Part shown: piece after piece, positions 40,669 through 48,618 of the stretch
Position numbering within the stretch: the first letter of the stretch is position 1
How the letters are laid out: each line of letters begins with the position of its first letter
Source: Curvibacter sp.
Lineage (GTDB): Bacteria; Pseudomonadota; Gammaproteobacteria; Burkholderiales; Burkholderiaceae_C
Length of the DNA stretch: 64,000 nucleotides
Reading direction: 5' to 3'
Assembly: GCA_020621965.1 (NCBI GenBank)
Contig: JAHRYV010000009.1
Location: 1 to 64,000, forward strand
Notes under the pieces: generated by a model
What the model was told of the DNA's origin: nothing
Seen by the model: only the letters and a program-made list of their open reading frames with translations
The model's database searches: none
Position numbers and translations under genes: made by a program

Positions 40669-42291
40669 GTGAACTTCGAATATTTGTTTGAGCGGTATTG
40701 GCCATTCGTTGGACGCATACTGCATCTCTGCCTGCGGCTCACGCTTGCGTTTACAGTGAGTATGGCTTTTATCGCGCATGCAGGACTGCAAGAAGATGTT
40801 GGGGCGGCATCGAATGCATTTGATCGAGACGATCACGAGCAAGCCATCAAACTATACAGTCGCATACTAGAGTACCCAGATTTATCGATTGAGTTGAGGG
40901 ATGCTGCTTATTTCAATCGGGCCATTATGTACCGGACGGCAGGCTCATATGAGTTAGCCATTGATGATTTCACCAAACTCATCCGTGAAGAAAAATATCT
41001 TTATTTGTCATATCTACATCGAGGCATGACATATTTATTCAAGGGTAACAATCAAGCAGCGCTCAAGGATTTGGATGCAGCCATTCGTCTCAACAGGACT
41101 TCCGAGGCTTTGTACAGTAGGGGGATGATTTACCGTTATTCGGATGACGCGAAAAAAGCTCTAATCGATCTTGAAGAAGCACTTCAGGTTGACCCGAATA
41201 ATCACATCGCTTTCTATGAGAGGGGGGTTGCATATGCGATGAGTGGTCAATATGAAAAAGCCATTGCCGACTTTCATCACGCAATCAAATACTTTCCAAA
41301 CGAGGCGAAAATGTATTCTTCTCGTGGGCTTGCATATCTGCAAAACATGCAAGCAGATCGGGCCTTGACCGATTTTGATGTGGCCATTCGATTGGAGCCG
41401 AATAATGGAGAGATATATCGCAGGCGCGGGATGGCTCTGGCTGACTTGGGGCGTGTCAAAGAGGCACTGGGTCCATATGCGATGGCCCGCCGGCTTAACC
41501 CAGATAACAGCGATGTTTACGCTAGTGAAGGTAAAGCATACCTCAGGCTGTTGGAAGTCGATAAAGCACTTGATGATTTTAATACAGCACTGCGCCTCAA
41601 CTCGCTCAATGAGCTTGCATATTTGAACCGTGGTCTGGCCTATATGCATAAAGAGGAATTCAAGAAGGCTCTAGATGATTTGGATAGGGTGTTGCACTTG
41701 GATCCGCAGTCGGCCGATGCATTGGGGTATAGAGCTTTGGCGCAAATTTATCTTGGGAATTTTGAATTGGCTATGGCTGATCTTGAGACTGCGGTCTCGT
41801 TGAAGCCCAAAGACATAGTCAATCTTCGAATTCTTGGTTTTCTATATTTCGGGCTGGGGCAATATCAGAAAGCCGAGGACGTGTTTGAGCGTCAGATCAG
41901 AATCGCCAACCGCATGGAGGCGAGTTTTTGGCGCCACCTGTCGCGAGTGCGTATGGGCAAGGCAACTGCCACAGAACTTGAAGTGGATGTTGCCAAGATG
42001 GATATTTCTGGATGGCCGAGGCCTTTGATCAATTTTTATCTTGGGAAAGAGAGTCTTGCTGAGCTGTTGGTTAAGGCAAAACATGAAAGCAAAGAGATCG
42101 AACGCTTTCATCTCTGTCAGGTCGCTTTGCTCCGAGGAGAGCTCCGGATTGGTGTGGGCGACACAAAGGACGCAAGCACCTTGTTTAAGGAGGCTGTGAA
42201 AACCTGCCCGTACGCCTACCCGGAACGAGCATTCGCAGAAATCGAATTGAGGAAGGCGGGCGCTGTCCCGAGTATCGGAAAGGGAAACTGA
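40669..42291 (+). CDS. Tetratricopeptide (TPR) repeat protein with N-terminal hydrophobic/signal segment
   Basis: Many TPR units (e.g. AFYERGVAYAMSGQYEKAIADFHHAIKYFP); GTG start 1 nt after the rhs stop. Confidence 0.88.
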   Translation: MNFEYLFERYWPFVGRILHLCLRLTLAFTVSMAFIAHAGLQEDVGAASNAFDRDDHEQAIKLYSRILEYPDLSIELRDAAYFNRAIMYRTAGSYELAIDDFTKLIREEKYLYLSYLHRGMTYLFKGNNQAALKDLDAAIRLNRTSEALYSRGMIYRYSDDAKKALIDLEEALQVDPNNHIAFYERGVAYAMSGQYEKAIADFHHAIKYFPNEAKMYSSRGLAYLQNMQADRALTDFDVAIRLEPNNGEIYRRRGMALADLGRVKEALGPYAMARRLNPDNSDVYASEGKAYLRLLEVDKALDDFNTALRLNSLNELAYLNRGLAYMHKEEFKKALDDLDRVLHLDPQSADALGYRALAQIYLGNFELAMADLETAVSLKPKDIVNLRILGFLYFGLGQYQKAEDVFERQIRIANRMEASFWRHLSRVRMGKATATELEVDVAKMDISGWPRPLINFYLGKESLAELLVKAKHESKEIERFHLCQVALLRGELRIGVGDTKDASTLFKEAVKTCPYAYPERAFAEIELRKAGAVPSIGKGN

Positions 42292-42354
42292 CATTCCCCT
42301 GAGTTGTCCCGTTGTCCCGTCCAAACTGTCCACGCACTGATTGCGTCTGCCTGC

Positions 42355-42372
42355 CGGTCACTTTTTTGACCG
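42355..42372. repeat. Inverted repeat CGGTCA-cttttt-TGACCG (hairpin)
   Basis: Perfect 6-bp stem in the TPR-transposase intergenic region. Confidence 0.4.
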
Positions 42373-42545
42373 TCAGTGCTGCTGGCGCACTGATTTTTTG
42401 CCGTTGATTGCCTGCTTCTTCAGCAGTCGCTCGCCGGCTTTTCCGTCGTTCCCCCGGTTTTCCACCTCCCGCGCGCCGCTACCCCCGGCCAACCCTCGTT
42501 GACCGTGGACAGTGATGTTCTGCTTCCTTCCTCTCCCGCCGCCTG

Positions 42546-43460
42546 TCACCTTCGCAGGTAATACCCCGTCAACATCCCACCCCAGCCCTCGAACCAGATC
42601 GCCTGCTTCGGAGCCCTGGCATACGGGTCGATCCCGCTCCAGGCCTCGGCCGGCGTCAGCCCGCCCAGGTTCTGATGCGGCCGCACGTGGTTGTACCAAG
42701 TGCGGAACTCGGCCATCAACCGGGACAGCGCAGCCTGCGAGTCCACCTCCAGTTGATCCAGCTTGTGCTTGAGCGTGCCGAACAGCCGCTCGATGCGCCC
42801 ATTCATCCACGGGCAGCCTGGCACGGTGAACTGTTGGCGGATGCCGGCCCAGGCGCAGACCACCCGGAACCTCCAACTCCGGAACACCGAGTCGTTGTCC
42901 GTGCGTATCGCTCTGGGCTTGCCGAACCGCCCGATGACCAGAAACAGATGTCCCAGCAGCGTCCAGGCGTTTCTGTGCTGCAACACCTCCAATGCCAGCA
43001 AGGCCCGCGTGCCATGGTCCTCGATGCCAAGAATCGAGTGAATCTCCCCAGACATGTCCCCCTTGCCCGTCATGTCCAGCGCCCAGATGTGGTTGCTCGG
43101 CACGACGCGTGGCGGTCGCTGCTTGATCAACCGGCGCAGCACCTCCACCTCATGGCGATGTCGGCGCACCGTGTAAGCCACATAGGACTTGCTCACCGTC
43201 ATCTTGGTGCGGGCGGCATGCAGCCGATTGAACAGCCTCTCGATGGCGCGACAACCCTTGTTTGTCAACGCCGCCAGCCGCAACACCTCACGCTTGACCC
43301 ACTCGGGTTTGCGCTGGCCACGGCAGGCACTTGGCGTACGAAGACGTGCACGAAACCCGCGCGGCGCTACAGGCCGCAGACCACCCAGCCCGCATGTGCC
43401 GCGGTAAAGCAACACCAGCCCACGGAGCAGCCAGGCAAAAACGAACAGCACGACTCCCAT
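42546..43460 (-). mobile_element. DDE (rve integrase-core) transposase
   Basis: IWALDMTG...RTDNDSVF...WMNGRIERLFGTLKHKLDQL...RTWYNHVRPHQNLGGLTPAEAW. Confidence 0.88.
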
Positions 43461-43564
43461 GGCCCGAGCATGCCAGGGGCGTCAGGGTGACGGGCGCTAT
43501 TTCCTGCGCGCTATATCTGCCAGGGAGTGAAGAGGATCGGGTAGGGAGAGAAATCACGCACGTT

Positions 43565-43676
43565 GGCTTGCGCTGAATACATCCGCGATCAGATCCTGGA
43601 CCTGCAGCAGTTGCGGCCGCAGGATGTCGTCGAACTCATCCGCCATTCGAGCGCAATTCCAACGATACGCAAGTAC
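43565..43676 (+). pseudogene. Degraded duplicate of the comB 3' end
   Basis: 43565-43648 matches comB 38005-38088 with 5 mismatches in 84 bp by eye; then about 110 bp missing, then AIPTIRKY similar to comB AIPAIRKY. Confidence 0.8.
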
Positions 43677-43829
43677 GTGGCGCAGTCGGGCGCTGTGGTT
43701 GTGGGTTCAGTTCTGGACGGCCCCCATAGAAAGTTGACTTGCAACTTTAGAAACAAGTAAAAAGACATTGATTTAGCTCGATTTTTAAAAAACAGAGTTT
43801 TGAGGAGACCTTGGGGATGGTTTGTTTAA

Positions 43830-43867
43830 CTTCATACGATGTATATTATGTTAACTAACGTATGAAG
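43830..43867. repeat. Inverted repeat CTTCATACG-N20-CGTATGAAG
   Basis: Perfect 9-bp arms downstream of the cyclase gene stop (43879, minus strand). Confidence 0.5.
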
Positions 43868-43878
43868 ACAGCGACGGC

Positions 43879-44784
43879 TTAGCTCACCTTGAAACGAACG
43901 GTCGGAACGCTGGAATCCGAGAACGGCGCCCCCAGGCCGATTTCCCCTTCGCCATACAGCACACACTCCTCGCGCCGCAGCAGCACCTCGGAGCGTGAGC
44001 CCGAGAAACGGATCCAGGTTCCATAGCTGCTGACATCCACCAGCATGATGCGGCCATTGCGCCATTCCAGCCGGACGTGCGTGCGGGACACGCGCGGGTC
44101 GGCGACGATGAACTCGCAGTGACGGATGCGCCCCACATGGATGGGGAGATCGAAGCACATATAGGTGCGGGTCTGGTCCAGGAAACTCAGCTCGACGACC
44201 TGCCCCAGGGCGTCGCCCTTGGCGTCCTGACCGTAGTTGCCCTGCATGGTGATGAAGTCGCTGGACTCGTCCTCGTGCCATTCGACCTGATGCACCGGAC
44301 AAGGTTCCACCCGCCCCCGTACATTGATCTGGCCGAGCGGTCGATAGCGGATGCCACCGGCCCCCCGGGTGTAGTCGAGGTCGGGGCTGCTGACCCAGAT
44401 CTCGTGGGGGCCGGCCAGGTCGGACAGGCGGGAGGCCACGTTGACGGCATCACCGTAGCAGTCCCCGTTGACGATCTCCACCTCGCCCGTTGCCACGCCC
44501 ACCCGGATCGGCAGGTGTTCCGCCGGGGGTTGTTGCAGGAGGTTGGCCTGGTGCTGTCGTTGCAGTTCGACCACCGCGTCAACGGCGACAGCGGCTTTCG
44601 GAAAGACGATCAGCACACCGTCGCCCAGGGTCTTGATGACCTTGCCCCCCCTGGCCTGCATCAGCTTGCAGATCCAGTGCGTCAGATGCGTCACGGTCCG
44701 GGTGGCCCTGAGATTCCCCAGCGTCTCGAAAACGGAAGTGCTGCCGGCCAGGTCTGTGAAAACAACGGTGGTGTGGACACCCAT
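43879..44784 (-). CDS. Class III adenylate/guanylate cyclase with C-terminal FHA domain
   Basis: VVFTDLAGSTSVFE, KTLGDGVLIVF, GDCYGDAVNVASRLSDLA; FHA: IHVGRIRHCEFIVADPRVSRTHVRLEWRNG. Confidence 0.93.
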   Translation of the reverse strand: MGVHTTVVFTDLAGSTSVFETLGNLRATRTVTHLTHWICKLMQARGGKVIKTLGDGVLIVFPKAAVAVDAVVELQRQHQANLLQQPPAEHLPIRVGVATGEVEIVNGDCYGDAVNVASRLSDLAGPHEIWVSSPDLDYTRGAGGIRYRPLGQINVRGRVEPCPVHQVEWHEDESSDFITMQGNYGQDAKGDALGQVVELSFLDQTRTYMCFDLPIHVGRIRHCEFIVADPRVSRTHVRLEWRNGRIMLVDVSSYGTWIRFSGSRSEVLLRREECVLYGEGEIGLGAPFSDSSVPTVRFKVS

Positions 44785-45136
44785 GCGGTAGCTTCAGTTG
44801 GTGACGGTTGTGTACGAGACGAGTTTAGGGCATAGCCGCAGGCTTGAATACCAAGGGCGCGCCCTCGGCGGCGGACCTTCGGCACTTGACTCAGCGGTCG
44901 GAGGCACACCTCGTTCCGGTCGCTGCCGGGTTGATGCGCCGCCCCGCGCCGCTGATCTACCCCAGGACGACCGGATCAGGATACGTATTTGAGCATTGCT
45001 TGATGTATCCGGGGTAAGCGATTGAATTTCTTGTTGTTTTCCACGCATTCCTCGTGGATTACCCTATTGCCGAACTGGCCCGGGCCGATTAACCTCATGC
45101 CTGTTGTTGGGAAGTCTTATCCATAAAGACCAAAAC

Positions 45137-45481
45137 ATGAACCGATTGGCTAGCCAATTCATCAGCAGCATGCAAGGGCTGTTGGGTCTGTCCGTTCCGG
45201 ACGAAGGCCGCCATGCCTGCCGTATCGAAGACATCCGCCAGGCCATGCTGGACTCCCTGGGTGACGAGGGCTGCACTTGCTACCCCCACATCGAACGCCG
45301 CGTGCTGTTCGCACCGGACCTGCAGGGCCTCTGGTATTTGCGCAGCGACATCATGGTGGTCCTCTCTTCCTTGCAAGGCGAGATGATCGCCAGCCAGCGC
45401 ATCCGGCAGATCACCCGCATGTTTGAGGGCCTCCTGCCCGGCAGCATGGTCAGCCGCCCGGCCGCTGCCGGCCGCCGCTGA
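45137..45481 (+). CDS. Hypothetical protein (115 codons)
   Basis: ORF with ATG and host-like codon composition; no family recognised. Confidence 0.55.
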   Translation: MNRLASQFISSMQGLLGLSVPDEGRHACRIEDIRQAMLDSLGDEGCTCYPHIERRVLFAPDLQGLWYLRSDIMVVLSSLQGEMIASQRIRQITRMFEGLLPGSMVSRPAAAGRR

Positions 45482-45498
45482 GAACACCAGCGTTCGGG

Positions 45499-45516
45499 CC
45501 GGGCGCGCCCGGCCAC
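45499..45516. terminator. Palindrome GGCCGGGCGCGCCCGGCC between convergent genes
   Basis: Perfect palindrome in the 42-bp convergent gap; no clear T-tract. Confidence 0.35.
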
Positions 45517-45523
45517 ACGCACC

Positions 45524-46522
45524 TCAATCCCCCCAGACCAGCAGCACGTCGCGGCCCTGTACCTGCAGGTCACACCGCTTGCCCACCGGCAGCAGCACCT
45601 TGGTCGGCACGTGACCGAAGGGCAGATTGGTCAGCACCGGCACCTTGAGCCGGCTGCGCAGCCAGTTCAGCACGGACTGCAGCTGGAAGCCTTTGTCATG
45701 CGGCACCAGCCGGTACTCGGTGAACTGCCCGAGCACGATGGCCTTTTGCCGGGCCAGCACCCCGGCGTGCAGGAGCTGGGTCAGCATGCGTTCGATGCGG
45801 TACGGGTGCTCGGCCACGTCCTCCAGGAACAGGATGCCGTCCTGCACGGCCGGGAAATACGGCGTCCCCAGCAGCGCGCACAGCACGGCCAGGTTGCCGC
45901 CCCAGAGCGGGCTGTCCTGCACGGTGAAGTCCGCCGCCTCGCCCAGGCGCTTGGCGTGGAAGGCGCCGGCCTGCGCGATATCCTCCGCCCGCTCCTTGTG
46001 CTGGCGCCAGCCCGTGCCCTCCCCCTGGCCCAGGATCATGTCCTCGAAACAGGCTTCCATGATCTCGTCCGGACCACCTTTGCCCCCTGCCCCATGACCA
46101 TCGGCCGCATCGGCCTCGTCGCTGACGCCAAAGCCCTCGCACAGCGAGGGGCCGGCCCAGGTCGCGGCCCCGCTTTGCGCCAGCACCGCCAACTGGAAGG
46201 CCGTGAAATCGCTCAGGCCCACGAACTGGGTGCCGTTGCCGATGGCTTTCGCCACCGCCTTGTACTTGATGCCGTCGAGGATGCGCGTCAGGCCGTAGCC
46301 GCCGCGCGAAATCATGGCCACGTCGGCGCCACTGGCCGCGGCCCGGTGGATGGCCGCCAGCCGCATGCTGTCGTCCCCGGCAAAACGCTGGAAGGACGCC
46401 AGCGCCGCCTCGTCCACCTCGACCTCATGGCCCAGGGCCTGCAGGCGTTTGACGCCACGGCGAAAGGCGGCCTTGTCGCGCACGGCGCCGGAGGGGGAAT
46501 AGATGTAGATGTGTTTTTTCAT
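45524..46522 (-). CDS. LD-carboxypeptidase (peptidase S66, LdcA-like)
   Basis: IYSPSGAV, AMISRGGYGLTRILDGI, GLSDFTAFQLAVLAQSG, LFLEDVAEHPYRIERML. Confidence 0.92.
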   Translation of the reverse strand: MKKHIYIYSPSGAVRDKAAFRRGVKRLQALGHEVEVDEAALASFQRFAGDDSMRLAAIHRAAASGADVAMISRGGYGLTRILDGIKYKAVAKAIGNGTQFVGLSDFTAFQLAVLAQSGAATWAGPSLCEGFGVSDEADAADGHGAGGKGGPDEIMEACFEDMILGQGEGTGWRQHKERAEDIAQAGAFHAKRLGEAADFTVQDSPLWGGNLAVLCALLGTPYFPAVQDGILFLEDVAEHPYRIERMLTQLLHAGVLARQKAIVLGQFTEYRLVPHDKGFQLQSVLNWLRSRLKVPVLTNLPFGHVPTKVLLPVGKRCDLQVQGRDVLLVWGD

Positions 46523-47913
46523 GGCTGGGGCCGATTATCCGGGGCGAAATGGCGCAGCGCGGCCTGCGCGATCGCCTCCCCCTGCTCGGGCACGAAATGC
46601 CCGCCCTGCTCCACCCGCAAGGGCTCGGGGCAGTTCCTGATCAGGCCACGCAGTTCCTGCATCACCGGCCAGCCCAGCACCGGGTCCTGCAGGCCCACGG
46701 CCATCAGGCTGCGGCCTTGCCACTGCTGTTGCCAGAACGCGCGCGCCAGGCGTGAGACGGCCGCACCGTCGGCATCCGTCGTTTCGGGCACCATGGGCGG
46801 GAAGGCGCGCAGTGCCGCGCGGTGGCCTCGATCGGGGAACGGCGCGTTGTAGGCCGCGCATTCCTGCGCGCTGAGTTGCGGGTTGCCGCGGGCCAGCAGG
46901 CGGCCCACGTCGTAATCCGGCTTCTTGGCGCACATCTCGCGCCAGGCCAGAAAGCCCGGCGTGAGCGGCGCCTCGCCGGTGGCCAGCAGCGTGTTCATGA
47001 CCAGCAGGCCGGCGTAACGCGATGGTGCCGCCATCGGCAGCGTCAGGCCCAGCAGGCCGCCCCAGTCCTGCACCACCAGCACCACGTTCCTCAGGTCGAG
47101 CCGTTCGATGAACTCCAGCAGCACCTGCCGATGCCAGCTGAAGCTGTGCGCGGCCTCCTTCTTGGGCTTGTCGCTCCTGCCGAAGCCGATCAGGTCCGGC
47201 GCCACCACGCGCTGGCCAGCGGCCAGGAAGACCGGGATCATCTTGCGATAGAGGTAGCTCCAGCTCGGGTTGCCGTGCAGACAGAGCCAGGTCAGCGGCG
47301 CGTCCTTCTGGCCTTCGTCCAGATAGTGCAGGCGCAGCCCGGCCAGGGCCGGCAGGTCGCTGAGGTAATGCGGTGCCCAGGGATAACCGGGCAGGTTGGC
47401 AAAACGCTCCTCGGGCGTGCGCACCGCATCCTCGCGCACCGGCTGGCTCAGGCGCCGCTGCGTTTCCCGTTTCCTCTGGAAGAAGTCCTGCAGCAGGGCG
47501 CCGCATTCGGCCGCCAGCACGCCACCCTGCACCTGGGTCTGGTGATTGAGTTGTGTATTGGCGAACAGGTCGAGCACCGAGCCGGCGGCGCCGGTCTTGG
47601 GGTCGGGGGCGCCGAAGACGACCCGCTTGAGGCGGGCATGCAGCAGCGCGCCGGCGCACATGGGACAGGGTTCGAGCGTGACGTAGAGCTCGCAGTCCTC
47701 CAGCCGGTAGTTGCCCCGCAGGCTGGCGGCCTCGCGCAGGGCCCGGATCTCGGCATGGGCCGTCGGGTCGTGGCTGCCGATGGGCGCGTTGTGGCCGGTG
47801 GCGATGACCTGGCCCTGGTGCACCAGCACCGCACCGACCGGCACCTCGCCGGCCTCGGCGGCTTGGCGCGCCAGGGCCAGGGCCTGGCGCATGAAATCTT
47901 GCTCAGTGGCCAT
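46519..47913 (-). CDS. tadA: Fusion: tRNA adenosine(34) deaminase TadA + haloalkane dehalogenase (alpha/beta hydrolase)
   Basis: TadA HAEIRALREAA, LEPCPMCAGALLHARL; then ERFANLPGYPWAPHYLSDLPALAGLRLHYLDEG...LCLHGNPSWSYLYRKMIPVF...VVQDWGGLLGLTLPMAAPSRY...GGHFVPEQG (DhlA-like). Confidence 0.92.
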   Translation of the reverse strand: MATEQDFMRQALALARQAAEAGEVPVGAVLVHQGQVIATGHNAPIGSHDPTAHAEIRALREAASLRGNYRLEDCELYVTLEPCPMCAGALLHARLKRVVFGAPDPKTGAAGSVLDLFANTQLNHQTQVQGGVLAAECGALLQDFFQRKRETQRRLSQPVREDAVRTPEERFANLPGYPWAPHYLSDLPALAGLRLHYLDEGQKDAPLTWLCLHGNPSWSYLYRKMIPVFLAAGQRVVAPDLIGFGRSDKPKKEAAHSFSWHRQVLLEFIERLDLRNVVLVVQDWGGLLGLTLPMAAPSRYAGLLVMNTLLATGEAPLTPGFLAWREMCAKKPDYDVGRLLARGNPQLSAQECAAYNAPFPDRGHRAALRAFPPMVPETTDADGAAVSRLARAFWQQQWQGRSLMAVGLQDPVLGWPVMQELRGLIRNCPEPLRVEQGGHFVPEQGEAIAQAALRHFAPDNRPQP

Positions 47914-48523
47914 GGAGACCGAGTTTGTCCATCCAGGCGGCCAGGGCGCGCTGGTTCTCGTCGCCGGCGGCGTAGGCCGCTTTCATGGCGGCATGCGCCT
48001 CGGGCCGGTGCTGGTTGAGCTTGAGCTTGCACTGCAGGTCGGTCACGCGCAACTCGAAGGCCACGATGCCGGCCAGCATCTTGCGCGCGTAGTCTTCTCC
48101 CAGGCTGCGCCACTGCGCGGCATAGGCCGGCTCGTGGTCGCCGATGAGCTGCTTGAGCAGCGTGTCCTTGGCGGCGGGTTCTTCGATCAATTGCGCCTGC
48201 ACCGTGCAGTGCACGGCCAGGTAGTTCCAGGTCGGCACCCGGGCCAGGTCCGGATAGACCGAGGGCGACATATAGGCATGCGGCCCAAGAAAGGTCACCA
48301 CGGCCTGCGGTCGCGCCTGCAGGTAACGCCAGTGCGCATTGGGCCGGGCCACATGGCCCAGCAGCACCAACTGGTCGCCCTGCTCCTGCGCATGCAGCGG
48401 CAGGTGGGTCACATAGGGCAGGCCCTGCTCGTCGGTGCTGATCAGGCTGGCCAGCGGGTACGCGCGCATCAGGGCCAGCGCCTGCGCGCGGTCGTCGGAC
48501 TGGAATTGCGGGGGCAGGTACAT
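47903..48523 (-). CDS. PaiB-like FMN-binding negative transcriptional regulator
   Basis: MYLPPQFQ, ASLISTDEQGLPYVTHLPL, VPTWNYLAVHCTVQAQLIE. Confidence 0.9.
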   Translation of the reverse strand: MYLPPQFQSDDRAQALALMRAYPLASLISTDEQGLPYVTHLPLHAQEQGDQLVLLGHVARPNAHWRYLQARPQAVVTFLGPHAYMSPSVYPDLARVPTWNYLAVHCTVQAQLIEEPAAKDTLLKQLIGDHEPAYAAQWRSLGEDYARKMLAGIVAFELRVTDLQCKLKLNQHRPEAHAAMKAAYAAGDENQRALAAWMDKLGLHGH

Positions 48524-48618
48524 GGTCCTGCCTACTTTAGCAGTCCTGCCCGGCGTTGCGCCATTTCTGCTACCGTAGACCGCAGCACAGACAAGTACAG
48601 GACGCGAGAGAGACAGGC

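Noticed and set aside
42675-43490. 271-aa plus-strand ORF over the transposase
   Set aside because: Antisense to the clear DDE transposase reading frame
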